DNA from: Nematostella vectensis
Lineage: Eukaryota; Cnidaria; Anthozoa; Actiniaria; Edwardsiidae
NCBI RefSeq assembly: GCF_932526225.1
Contig: NC_064035.1
Coordinates: forward strand, 14,390,566 to 14,454,565
DNA: 64,000 bases
Direction of reading: 5' to 3'
Shown here one piece after another: positions 1 through 10,718 of this stretch. The notes under the pieces are model-generated. The model ran no database searches. It was not told the origin of the DNA and was given only the letters and a program-made list of their open reading frames with translations. The translations under genes were made by a program, and so were the position numbers. Positions within the stretch are counted from its first letter, which is position 1; each line of letters begins with the position of its first letter.

Positions 1-3000
1 GGTAGCGTCATTGCGACTTTCAACATAACGTTCAGCACAGCATTCTCGCAGGAGCTGCTCATTATTCAGGAAATGATGGATATAAACAACACCATCAGTG
101 GTCTCAGTATTATTCCCATCACTGTGAAAGCGACTAAAGGTTGGTGTCTGTATCATCCTAGTGCCCGTGCACATTCAAACCGCGATAAAACCCCATTTAG
201 AGGGCGGTTATTACTGTGACAACTACGGACATTGCGGGGCATACGTTGTAGTAGATTAGCAATCCCGCTAGGGGCACGCTCGTCACTGGTTCCGTTTTTT
301 ACTTTTTTTAGCATTTTCACAATCTTATCGCTACATCCAATAATAGGTAGTCTGTGGCGTATAGCGCATATTTGGAAGTAAATATAATAGTCTTTCAGCT
401 CCCCAATAACAATTCCCAACCGAATATTTTTTACTGCATTTATTAACTCTGTTGAGCTTTATTATCAGTCCCTAATGCCGGTCCTACAATCACGGCCATC
501 AATAGCTTGACCACAGACTCCGTGCAGATCACGTGGGATCCGGTCAAGAGTTCTAAACACACAGGTATCCCGTTACTGGGATACAAGATAAACTATAGGC
601 CCCTACAGAACGACACGTGGACCGTCGAGCAGTGTACTAACTGTACCAGTTCCCACGTGTTGGAAAAGCTGCAGGTGGACACCGAGTATCGCTTCCGTTT
701 ACAAGCCTTTACTGCCAGTGGGACCGGTGTTGTGGGACCAGCCAAGCAGTACCGCACACCTGTTGAAGGTACAATAACTCTGTTAAAATAAACGAGCAGA
801 AATAGCGATGTTAAAGGCTGGAAGGTAGGGATGGGTATAGCTTTTTGCTGAGAAGGGGTCTTGCCCCGATGACAATGGGGGATACAAAAAAAATTGGTCT
901 CATTGACTTTCTGCCTCCCACAGGCTCTAACCGATTACCATGTTTAAAGGGCATGTATACCCAAGAAGGTCTGTATTATCCTTTTCTCTTCTAGGACTCC
1001 AACTCCAAATACTTCATTTTCTGAGTACCCAAGTGGGCATCTCAAGAGTAGGGGATTAACCCAATAATCCCTCCCCCTAGATCCGTTCTTGAAGTCTGCA
1101 GGGTATCCTACTCGAAAAGCCTTGTGGTTTCTTAGGGTACCTCCTGCTACACTACCTTCAAGAAAAATGTAAAAAAAGGGTTGATATGAGCTGTAGTTGG
1201 CCCTGCCATCTGCGTCTGCGTCTGTTCCGTTATCTATACTGTCCATTCAGGATTGAGGAAGACCTTCTTTTGACTTTTTATATTCAAATCAGCTTTGTCT
1301 TCGTACTCTGTATCAAGATGGCATGACGCCTTTGAAAAAGTTAGTTACAGCCTCGTTTCAATCAGTTCTACCTCAGTTCCAAAATAGATAAAAATACGAC
1401 GAATGTAACGTATTATTGAGGACAGAAGTATTTGATTTCGCAAGCTTTGAAACTCACAATTCCCCAAGCGTCTCATATGATCCACTCTTTCGCGCTGCAG
1501 CTCAAATAAAAGCTCTTCCTGGCGTGCGCGCCAAGCCGCTGAGCTCGACCCAAATCTCAGTGGAATGGGACTCGTTGCAACCGCTGACCGCAGACCCGGG
1601 CGATTTGATTAGCCACAAGATCATCTTGACTGACAAGGAAACTGGAGATGTCACGCAAAGGACCACCAACAGGTAAGCATGCCCCCAGTGCCCATCCCCT
1701 GCTACGGCCCTGGACTTGCAGGCATTTATCAGAGGTGTCGGAGGAAACCCGATGTAGAAATAAATCAGTACTACTACATTTGCTACCTTCGAGGAGCAAC
1801 TTGGAAATTCACTAAATAATGTCTAAGAGGGGATCGTATCCTGATATTATGATACTTGCCAGATAGAAACAGCGTTTTCTCAATTTTTTTACTGTAAAAT
1901 TTTAGCTGGACCAACTGGCTGGTTGTATCGAACCTTCAAGAGTTTACAGAATACAGTATAAAAGTGGTTGGTTTGACTAAAGATGGTATTGGTCCTTCAA
2001 ATCCTGCTGTTGTGGCGAAAACCAAGGAGGACGGTGAGGAAATCGTGCCCAGTAATCGAGACATTAATAAGACTTTAACGAGACTTTAAACATAAAAAAA
2101 TTAATCCTATCAAACCAATGACTAGGAACTTCAGTCAGTTGGTGTAGTTCCATATGTAAAGCTTTACGCTTCACCCTCTACACGTTAATTGTGATTGAAC
2201 CTTGTAACACGTTGCTCGATATTGACACGTTAAATGTGTTAGAATCTTGAAACACCTTCTTCGCTATTGACACGTTAGTTGTATTTGAATCTGGTAGTAC
2301 CCAGTGCTCCTCCCGATAACATGATCATCCAAGACATGTTCAACATTTCCACCATCATCGTGCAGTGGAGTCCAGTCCCCCGCCTACACCGTAATGGGAT
2401 CATACGAGGCTACAGGCTGGAGTACGTGCAAGTCAAGCCCAGCGGGAAGTTCACGCCCAAGGTGCTCTCTCTCCCGCCTAATGTGTACGAAATGGTTGTG
2501 CAGGAATTGGCACCCTCTACCACATACTCGTTTAGCTTGTCCGCGGTTACGACGGTCGGCGTGGGCATGGCTGATGTGAAGGCCGGGGGTATTGTTACTA
2601 GCTTATAAAGTGTGAAGCATTTATAGGAAACTTGGGTTGATTTAGCTGTCTAGTCGGTAGAGTGATAGGGGAATTTCTAAAAGTAGGGAGTTCCAAAAGC
2701 CCATTCATAAGACTTGGAGGGGTATCAGAGGCGTGGCCAGGATTTCTGAAAGGAGGGGGTGGGGACAAAAGGCCTTTTATTTGACATTTTATTTTAAACA
2801 ATTTCCCATATGCACTGCATTTTTTGCTAATATGAAAAGGGGACGTTCGAATCTCTTGGGCTCTGGATACGTCCGGTATATGTGCACCCCGGAACTAGAT
2901 GCGAAAATCCTCAAGGTAGTATTTTTCATTCTCTTTTCCTTCTTCTTATTGGTCATTTGATCATGAGCATCATCAATATTTTTAGTCAATGTCTTCGTCT

Positions 3001-6000
3001 CTGGCATCAATGCCATCGATCGGGCATCGTAAAATCGTCATCGTCGTTGTCACCATTAACAATCATCATCATAATCGTCACCATCACCATCATTATATTG
3101 CTATATCATTATAATCATAATGACGTCATCATAATCATCATGACGTCATCAGGATGATGTACTGCGTTTACGTTTACGTTTAATGCATTACTCCACAATG
3201 GCATAGCCATAATGTGAGGGTTTAAAATAATTAAATTACAATAATGTAACTAAATAAATGCGAGAAAACTGTCAATAGTGGTCTGCGTGATAGCGCCACC
3301 AGAAAAGCTATTCCACATTCTTATTGCATGTGGCAAAACGTTTTCTTTTAAAAAGTTTGTTTTACAGCTAATTTGTGCAAATTTTTTAGGATGATATTGT
3401 CTGGTTCTCGTATAATTTTGGGGGGTTACATATGATGGCATAGAAATCGCGCCCAGGCCCCTAGTTATTCTATAAAACAATCATTGTACCGAACTGTCGT
3501 GCTAATTTTGCCCAAGCTTTGGCCTACAAAGTCCTTATGTTTTTTTCATTTCACAGCCACTTGCAAGTGCCCCAAGAATCTTCAGACAAATTGGTGGACC
3601 CTCCCCCCCTATCTGGTCGCAGATGCACAGAGCCCAAGCCCAAGCGGGATCTTTGGACCACTCGTAAAACAAATGATCGACTATGCTTGCGGGCTTTGTG
3701 TCAACGGACATAACGATACCATAGTGCACTTCCAGACGTCAGGGCTCGGCCGGCCTGCAGAGAAAAGTTCGCAACTCGCCGTTATCGAGGATATTGATGA
3801 CACCACAGATATTAGTTTTCCGATCGCTGGTCATAAGGATGAATTGCGTTATATGGAGAAATATGTTTACTTGCCTCTAGTGCAGTCACCGGGTATCGCC
3901 TTTATTGCGCACAAGCAGGACGCCGGCCAACAACAAGCCGATGCCATTTCGAGCTCTATTCTCGCGTGTTGGCCCGTTACTGCGCTTTTCATTTTGATGT
4001 GTTACATCGTTGGCGTGATTTTGTGGTTTACGGTTAGTTGTATTTTTGGGTTGACCACCCGCTTTCGTGTGCTCTTGTCAACTATAGGTCCGGTACGTGG
4101 TTTTAGCTTCAATAGCTGGGTTACTAAGGCTTTGATAGTATTTCTACCGTGCTCTCCCGCACACGGTGTTACTGCACTGATGTTGAGAAAGCAGATACCT
4201 TTTTCCATCGTTGGTTTCACGCTGGTGGGAATGTAGCCAATAGGAAACTTGCGCTATGAGATCACGTGACTTTTTGGGTGACAAACTAGCTCGCGGTCAG
4301 GCTTTTAGTGGCAAAATAACAGGAACAAAAAGCAACTTATTCAGCGCTTACAAATTCTTTGTCTAAAGCGTTTATTATCATATAACGATTTTTAATTTTT
4401 TCGTCGTTCTTTGTCGTGACGAGCGCAGTCATTTCTGTTTATTTTGCTTGAATTTTTCACCCAAAAGTCACGTGATCCTTTAGCGAAAGTCCCCTATTGT
4501 ATGATAGAGATAACTCAAGATTAAGCGGCATACAGTAGACTGGTCTGTCTCTTTAAGAAAATATGCTTCTGTCTGTCAAAAATCCGTAACCCACGTTATA
4601 CCTCACAGGAAAACCAAAGAAACGTAGAACAGTTCCCGCCAAGCTTTGGACGGGGCGCCTGGGAAGGAGCATGGTTCAGTTTCATCACTATGACAACTGT
4701 TGGGTAATTATGATTTTTTTTCTTGATAGACAGTGAAATTATTATTATACAAACAATGTAAAAAAAAGGTAGAGAGAGAAGAATAGTATAGAATTCTGCA
4801 AACCGCATTATCAGAGTATTGTTACTTGGACTCTATTTTCCCTAGCTACGGTGACCGAGTTCCTCTTAGCAACGCTGGAAGATTAGTAGCGCTCGTCTGG
4901 ACGCTGATTGGATTAGTTGTACTGTCAATCTTCATGGGCCAAATCACGACATCACTGACAACAAAAGTAGTCAGCATGGAACAGGAGATCATTCTATATG
5001 GCACAAATGTAAGCAGAGCGTTTCCTCGCCCGCAGTGTACGACTTGCCTAAGACAGATATTAATTGGGGGTATTTGAAAAATAAGCAAATATATTTTTAG
5101 GGGTTAACAGAAGGAGGCGCTACGAGCCAAGGTTTTCTAGATTATTTTATACTCTCGGCACCTAAGCAAAACATTTTGACAAACAAACACAGATTTAGAA
5201 AGCTTCAGCATTATTGTTTATGTACCTCTAAACGTTCACACGGCGTTCAGAGACAAGGAATTCAGCCGTTTCTACTTTACCCATGAACCACTGCGGGTTA
5301 CGATACATTGATTCGCGGGTGCAACCTAAATTGCATTGTGGTATTTTTTTTTTTTTTACATGTAAATAGATAAATCTTTTGAAAGCGTGCAGGTTAACTC
5401 ATATAAAGGAAAATGATTTCTCCCAAAACATGATTCGAGTGATTACATCTGCTTGTTTTCAGGTCAGCGCTCTCTCTAACTCCACCGAATACAGAGTTGG
5501 AATTCTCAAAAACGCAAACATGTGTGAGTGGCAATATAGAAGCAAAATAACATATGTTCTATGGGTGTATGGATATTCATCTTTGGTTGCTTTTCACGTT
5601 GTAAGAATATTACGCTATTCAGTGAAAAGATAGCCAAGATGTAAGGGGGGAGAGGGAGGAAAGAGAAAGCTACAAAATAAAATAGAGAAATGAGGAGAAA
5701 ATTATCATATGTACAGTCGAACCGTGCTATATAGTTGAACCACATTTGAACAATGTAAATTGTATGGTCATAAGACATCGTTTAATCATTATTGCCAAAA
5801 TACTGTACTGGTGTTGGAACGGAACGATTATGTTGTTCGCGGGTTGGCAGGAATTCATCCTCCACGAATTCGGATGCCTTAATTTTTTTTTTTTTAGCTT
5901 TTTAGAAGTTTTCAAAATCTCCCCGTTATATCGAAGTTCCACTGTATCCGTTTCACTCGCGACTCAAGAAATGTTACCGTTATGAAGGTGAACGTTTTTT

Positions 6001-9000
6001 TTTTTACAGTTGGTTACTCCACGATGGATGAGTCGTACAAAGCGGTTATTAACGGTCAAGTCAAAGGCCTTCTGGTCGACGCATATGTTGCTGGTAGTAT
6101 GAGCAAGACGTTTGTGGGGCAAGATGTTTACGTGAACAGGGTCATAGGTCGCTCCCTGACCTATGGCATTGTCCTGTCCGGTCAGGCCGTCCGACTTGAG
6201 TCCGCTTGCCGTGAATACATTGCTACACACAAGGCAAAAATCACCGATCAAATCAAGTCCAATGTCAAAGTTCTCGATGTGAGTACTTTCGTTTCCGCCT
6301 CTATGTCTTTGAGATCACCGTTACTTTCCGATGATATTTCGCGCCACTAAAAGATCGCCAGATTCTAGGTACCCTTGTATAGTTATGAAAGTGAAACTTA
6401 GGTATCAGGGTTAGGTTTGATTCCAATCTTTTCTATATATTTGTAGTAATTTTACTTACACTCTACCCCCGTGCGTTGGTATTTGCATCTTTTTTGTGTT
6501 GCCAGTGTGTTTCAATAACCCAGAGGAAGGGGGGTACTGCAGTGGAAATATTTCAAAAGAATAAAAATCCCTTTTTTTTTGGGGGGGGGGGGTTACTTAA
6601 TCTTTGGCTAATACCACCTTTACATTTATTTTTATTATTATTTAAGTACTAAGATTTACATATAGTTTGCCCTCCCCCCCTTTCCTCGCCTGCTTTAACA
6701 GCAATGCCTTCCCTCCCCCTCCCCCCTTTCCTTGCCTGCATTAACAGCAATACCTTCCCTCCCCCTCCCCCCTTTCCTCGCCTGCTTTAACAGTAATACC
6801 TTCCCTCCCCCTCCCCCCTCTCCTCGCCTGCTTTAACAGTAATACCTTCCCTCCCCCTCCCCCCCTCCCCCTCTACCTCCCCCTACCCCTACCCCCTTTC
6901 TCGCCTGCTTTAACAGCAATACCTTGGGACTATTTGGATGCACACATCATTTCATCAAATCCCTCCACCCATCCGCACCCTGAGACTGTGTAATTGTGTT
7001 TATGATAAGCAGACGAAGTGACTAAATCGCCTTCTATCTCTCATTGCTCAGCTTGAGGCAAAGAACTCGTCTCTCGAAAACACAGCTATGGATCACGTTG
7101 ATGAAGAGCCAATCGTCTCGTTTGATAGTGTTTTACGAATTGTCTGCTCTCTCCTCGGCGCATGCGTACTGATGGGCCTGCTGTGGCAGACTCGATTCGC
7201 TTTCAAAGCCAAAGGAGGTGAGTGTGTTGCGTTGCTTTCAAAGCCAAAGCAGGTGAGCGTGTTGCGTCCAAAGCTAAAGCAGGTGAGTGTGTTGCGTCCA
7301 AAGCCAAAGCAGTTGAGTAAGTTGCGTCGCTTTCAAAGCCAAAGCAGGTGAGTGTGTTGCGTCCAAAGCCAAAGCAGGTAAGTGTGTTGCGTTCAAAGCC
7401 AAAGCAGGTGAGTGTGTTGCGTCCAAAGCTAAAGCAGGTGAGTGTGTTGTGTCCAAAGCCAAAGCAGGTGAGCGTGTTGCGTTCAAAGCTAAAGCAGGTG
7501 AGTGTGTTGCGTCCAAAGCTAAAGCAGGTGAGTGTGTTGCGTCCATAGCCAAAGCAGGTGAGCGTGTTGCGTCGCTTTCAAAGCCAAAGCAGGTGAGTGT
7601 GTTGCGTTAAAGCCAAAGCAGGTGAGTGTGTTGCGCCCAAATTCAAAGCAGGTGAGTTTGTTGCGTCAAATCCAAAGCAGGTGAGCGTGTTGCGTCGCTT
7701 TCAAAGCCAAAGCAGGCGAGTGTGTTGCGTCGCTTTCAAAGCCAAAGCAGGTGAGTGTGTTTCGTCCAAAAGCCAAAGCAGGTGAATGTGTTGCGTCCAA
7801 AGCCAAAGCAGGTGAGCGTGTTGCGTCCAAAACCAAAGCAGGTGAATGTGTTGCGTCCAAAGCCAAAGCAGGTGAGTGTGTTGCGGCTAGGTTGCCATGC
7901 GCATTCAGTTTGCGCATAGATTTATACGCTTCCCGCGTGTCACGCTCTAAGGTGAAAACACTTCGATGTTGATTTTTCCATACACTAGGCGGATGAGATG
8001 GAAAGCCACACGATTCGTGAGTGGTGGGTCGTTATGCATACTCTAGGGACACACGGTGTCGATCTTTGGAAAAATAGCTTTGACCCTAAGAGATAGCACT
8101 TTGCGTGTGGTTAACAGCAGTTCTTCCCCCTAAGAGATAGCACGTTGGGTGTGGTCAACAGACAGTTCTTCCCCTTTAGAGATAGCACGTTGGGCACGGT
8201 GAAAGCAATTCTTAACTCTAAGAGACTGACAATAACTAACAACTCAGGTATGTTAAGGCCTGACTTACAGGCTTATACGTTGAAAAACACATTTTCATCA
8301 ATATGTCGGGGACACAAGGTGTTAATGAAACCAAAATTGGCAAGCACTTTATTCGCATGGATCTCAACATTTTGACAAATTTTGTTACTATGGCAACCGA
8401 TTTAAGGTGGCTCGAGCGTAATTTTTCGCTTTCTACATTCAATGGAAAATGGGGAATACAGAAACATAAGGCTGTCCACCTACAGCATTAGCTGAAATAC
8501 AAACAAAACTATGTTTCCATGGCAACGGTTCTCACGGTCACGTGACGCTGGACACGATTAAAAGACAGCATGATGTGGAGAATTTCATGGTGATTATAAA
8601 TATACCATTTAAGGCTTTCTCTATTGTCGTTGTGTAATCCCCATTTTTGCTTGAATGCAAAAATTGTAAATTGAGTCTTAAACCTCCTTAAATTGGTTGC
8701 TATGGCAACATACAATATAATAGTCTTCGGACTGACATCAATGTTGTAGCTGCCAAGTTTGGTGATCATAGCTGTTTCTGTTTGGGAGATATTAGCAAAA
8801 ACAGATTTTGTCCGCGTATAAGCCCCACCAAGTCTCAAGTCAGTCCTTTATACACCTGAGAACCGTGCTATGTAAGCAGGAGTAAAAAACCTAAGGAGTA
8901 GCAGCTGTTAGAATGTTATACCTTAAAAAATAGGACGATCACCCCGTCTACTTTTATGGAGATTCTCCCCCCCCCCCCCCCCCCCCCCCCCCCAACACAC

Positions 9001-9442
9001 ACACACACCCGCTCTGGGCTCTTGAGACACCAAAAGTCCTTGGCATAGTTATAAAATCATCCCAAGCAAAACTTTATCATCACCTTTATGTCTCCAACAT
9101 ATCTTTTTGTCCGCATAAGCCAGAAGTCGTTCAATTGAATCAAATAACAAAAATACTCCTTGTCTGCGCGAAGTTGACCATCAATCAAATGCATTGTCCA
9201 TAGAAATCAAGCCGGATATCGTCCAATTGAAGGAGGTCCAAGAACTACGAGAAATGGTGTGCGAATTCTACAAAAATTTCATGGAATCCGCCACAAGCCT
9301 CCGTCATTTTCGCAGAAAGCACCACCGCTGCCTGGTGGACAAGGCGCGCGCTCGTGAGAAATCGCCATTCACCGGCCTGATTGAGATGGTGCAAACCCGC
9401 AAGCGAACCACCAGCAAGAAGCACAGTGACGCTTTTGCTTAG
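1..9442 (+). CDS. SEA/FN3 ionotropic-receptor-like potassium channel (5' end off window)
   Basis: Coding exons read as <1-139, 469-768, 1501-1672, 1906-2033, 2298-2588, 3557-4032, 4609-4703, 4846-5008, 5463-5523, 6010-6278, 7052-7217 and 9204-9442 (TAG); all phases join. Order of domains: end of a SEA domain (starts GSVIATFN), FN3 (exon 2), FN3 (exons 3-4), FN3 (exon 5), a cysteine-bearing first ligand-binding lobe (exon 6: PSGIFGPLVKQMI), membrane segment M1 (LFILMCYIVGVILWF), pore loop with TMTTVG split from YGD (exons 7-8), a membrane segment ending MGQITTSLTT, second lobe (exons 9-10: GQVKGLLVDAYVAG), last membrane segment (SVLRIVCSLLGACVLMGLLW) and a basic cytosolic tail. The lobe-M1-P-M-lobe-M order is that of ionotropic glutamate receptors; the filter is that of K+ channels, as known for GluR0 and AvGluR1. 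Likely a plasma-membrane receptor-channel with a large adhesive ectodomain. The ligand is unknown. More exons must lie upstream. Confidence 0.8.
3010..3160. repeat. ATC-rich simple repeat with two TGACGTCA octamers
   Basis: Imperfect ATC/ATA-rich stretch in intron 5 of the channel gene. It contains two perfect palindromic CRE octamers, TGACGTCA at 3121-3128 and 3141-3148, whose starts are 20 bp apart; the spacing reflects a 20-bp duplication. Confidence 0.6.
3250..3480 (-). mobile_element. LINE (non-LTR retrotransposon) C-terminal remnant
   Basis: A 76-codon open frame on the minus strand in intron 5 of the channel gene reads RTRQYHPKKF followed by FLKENVLPHAIRMWNSFSGG. The pattern of an arginine/tyrosine-rich segment, then F-P-x-x-I-R-x-WN-S resembles the end of the reverse transcriptase domain in many LINEs. 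No 5' part is visible, so this is a truncated fossil. Confidence 0.5.
4238..4499. mobile_element. MITE-like element with about 45-bp terminal inverted repeats
   Basis: Left end CAATAGGAAACTTGCGCTAT, then ATCACGTGACTTTTTGGGTG. The reverse complement of the right end (4450-4499) reads CAATAGGGGACTTTCGCTAA, then ATCACGTGACTTTTGGGTG. The arms agree in most positions. It lies in intron 6 of the channel gene and has no coding capacity. Both ends carry a CACGTGAC E-box. No clear target duplication was seen. Confidence 0.65.
4609..5008 (+). other. Pore-coding exon pair with K+ selectivity filter
   Basis: Exon 4609-4703 ends in ACTATGACAACTGTTGG and exon 4846-5008 begins CTACGGTGAC, so splicing gives TMTTVGYGD. 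The flanking context is WFSF before the filter and RVPLSNAGRLVALVW after it, which is standard for K+-channel pore helices and the following transmembrane helix. The phase-2 intron falls inside the filter codon for the second glycine-tyrosine boundary, so retention of this 142-bp intron would destroy the pore. Confidence 0.85.
5714..5944. mobile_element. Short TA-flanked MITE (Tc1/mariner type)
   Basis: Starts CAGTCGAACC and ends GGTTCG-like complement (GTTCCACTG); both sides are flanked by TA. Terminal CAGT and TA duplication are typical of Tc1/mariner-derived MITEs. Located in intron 9 of the channel gene; noncoding. Confidence 0.5.
6671..6925. repeat. Pyrimidine-rich minisatellite, about 56-bp unit
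   Basis: About four copies of a unit made of a CCTCCCCC-rich block followed by TTTCCTCGCCTGCTTTAACA and GTAATACCTT. It lies in intron 10 of the channel gene. Each unit holds a CTTTAACAG that resembles a 3' splice site after a polypyrimidine tract, but the true acceptor is at 7051. Confidence 0.7.
7218..7890 (+). repeat. 30-36 bp minisatellite copied from an exon-donor junction
   Basis: Exon 11 ends in TTTCAAAGCCAAAGGAG followed by donor gtgagtgtg. Right after it come about 21 tandem copies of a unit reading gtgagtgtgttgcgt then ccaaagccaaagcag (30 bp; 34-36 bp where tcgcttt is added). Every unit therefore repeats the last part of the exon plus its 5' splice site. Most copies keep CAG|GTGAGT or CAG|GTGAGC; one has GTAAGT, two have GTGAAT, and two are lost (ttgagt near 7313, gcgagt near 7716). 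Open frames across it are by-products of the 30-bp period. Confidence 0.85.
8088..8225. repeat. Short tandem repeat, about 51-bp unit, 3 copies
   Basis: Copies share CTAAGAGATAGCAC, then GTTGGGTGTGGT, then CAGTTCTTCCCC. Located in intron 11 of the channel gene. No coding signal. Confidence 0.55.
8265..8845. mobile_element. Diverged foldback / inverted-repeat element
   Basis: The left half contains GGCTTATACGTTGAAAAAC, CTATGGCAACCGATTTAAGG and AATGGAAAATGGGGA. The reverse complement of the right half contains GGCTTATACGCGGACAAAAT, GCCATAGCAACCAATTTAAG and AAGCAAAAATGGGGATTACA, in the same order. The arms are about 250 bp and clearly diverged. Lies in intron 11; no protein coded. Confidence 0.5.
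8967..9010. repeat. Poly(C) tract followed by (AC)n
   Basis: A run of 27 C followed by an ACACAC run, in the last intron of the channel gene. The complementary strand is a pure G tract and could form a G-quadruplex; run length here may be an assembly artefact. Confidence 0.85.
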
Positions 9443-9769
9443 AAAGTGGACAGCTGAAGGCAGCGCATCAAGATTTCTATGTAAACCTGCATGTAGATAT
9501 TTTGGCTAGCAGCCTGTGTCACAGTGGCTGCGGTTTTAATGGGGGTCATTGATGAGATTCGTTCGTTTCGCAAATTTGACGGTATTTTAAATCTTTTTTT
9601 ATCTTTTGGTGGACATAATGTGTTGAGAGGTGCAATTTAGAAAGACTCCGCAATGTTTTGGCCTGGTCACAGTATTTGATTTGATTTTTGACTGGTCACA
9701 GTATTTGATACAGTTTGAAGTGAGTTAGTCCGCATGCCTGTGACAAGTTAGATTTTTCGTAAACATGGG

Positions 9770-9775
9770 AATAAA
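9770..9775 (+). terminator. Candidate poly(A) signal of the channel gene
   Basis: AATAAA about 330 bp after the TAG stop codon at 9440-9442, the first canonical hexamer on this strand after the stop. Confidence 0.5.
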
Positions 9776-10475
9776 AGATTGATAACTTTTTATAGTTTAA
9801 TGAGCAAGCATGGTCGCTCAACTCCACAGCGTATAAACAAGTAAAACCGGAACACCTAAAATGTGTGTGGAATGTTTATTTTTTGACGAATTAGACGCGA
9901 GAGGACATGCTGCTAATTGAGCCTCGGGACGTTCTTGGTTTGTTATAAAAATTCGTGAGGGGGATTCGCGGGATTCGCGGGATAGAAACATAGGAGGGCC
10001 TGATACTCAGGTTAGTGAAATATCAGCCTGAGCGATCTTGTAAAAAAGATTCTTATAAAACAACAAGAGTGTTTTCCCCAACAAAGGCTGATTTAGGTTC
10101 TTATGAAAAGGGTGCTTTAAAATGGCAAATACAGGCAATAAGGTTTTTACACGCGGCTGTTCAATGTACCTGTGTACAATAAAAAACCTGTTCTTTCGAA
10201 ATGATTCAAATAAGCTCCCCCTCCCTAATTAGCCACTCCTCGACCTTGAATTTTGGAATAAGTGCCCCCTCCCCAATAAGCGCTCCCCTTCCCTACCCCT
10301 AAAAAAGAATACCATAACAAAACACCATGGTGTTAATCTTCATTTTGATTAGTTCTCATATTCTCTTCGATTTATAAACAAATATAAACAATGAAATCCC
10401 CTACATCCCCTATATACTGTATTTGTTTTAGTTAACCCCCACCCCCCAAGACCCGAAAACTCAAATAAGGTTTTC
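9776..10475. other. Intergenic, no gene seen
   Basis: No coding exon with splice signals was found. Around 10206-10300 there is an AATAAG/CCCCTCCCC-type dispersed repeat that recurs near 49245-49400. Confidence 0.5.
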
Positions 10476-10570
10476 AACCTCGCCCTCGGGGTCTTGTGGG
10501 TAATTTTGAATGTGGCGTCTTGCTCTGACGCCATATTGAAAATTACCCAGAAGACCCTGGGGACGAGGTT
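10476..10570. mobile_element. Near-perfect hairpin (about 43-bp arms) upstream of XRN2
   Basis: Left arm AACCTCGCCCTCGGGGTCTT, then GTGGGTAATTTTGAATGTGG, CGTC. The right arm read in reverse complement is AACCTCGTCCCCAGGGTCTT, CTGGGTAATTTTCAATATGG, CGTC. The loop is about 8 nt. It ends about 150 bp before the XRN2 start codon, so it sits in or at the edge of the promoter. The form fits a MITE or a foldback element. Confidence 0.75.
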
Positions 10571-10619
10571 GCCAGTTTTTGAGATTTATTTACCCAACGG
10601 GTCAGCAGTTTTGCTCTTC

Positions 10620-10685
10620 ATGGTAGACGAACGTCCATTTTGTTTACAACGCATGCGGTCATACTTCTACCGGCGAAAATCATAA
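10620..10685 (+). promoter_or_regulatory. Possible uORF ahead of XRN2
   Basis: ATG at 10620 opens 21 codons and stops with TAA at 10683-10685, 33 bp before the XRN2 start codon. It matters only if transcription starts upstream of 10620, which cannot be read here. Confidence 0.25.
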
Positions 10686-10718
10686 CTCACTCAGTTTTCA
10701 AACTAAAACTTCCTCAAT

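Noticed and set aside
2279-2608. Reading exon 5 of the channel through to TAA at about 2608 as a protein end
   Set aside because: A donor GTATTG after 2588 in phase 1 joins exon 6 in frame and continues into the receptor lobes; reading on would truncate the protein after FN3.
5463-5521. Donor at 5522 (AT|gtgtga) for channel exon 9
   Set aside because: The downstream donor gtgagt at 5524 fits consensus better and alone keeps the frame with exon 10.
7274-7972. Frames with SVLRPK or ATHSPALAL repeats
   Set aside because: By-products of the 30-bp donor-derived array; no independent start or splice context.
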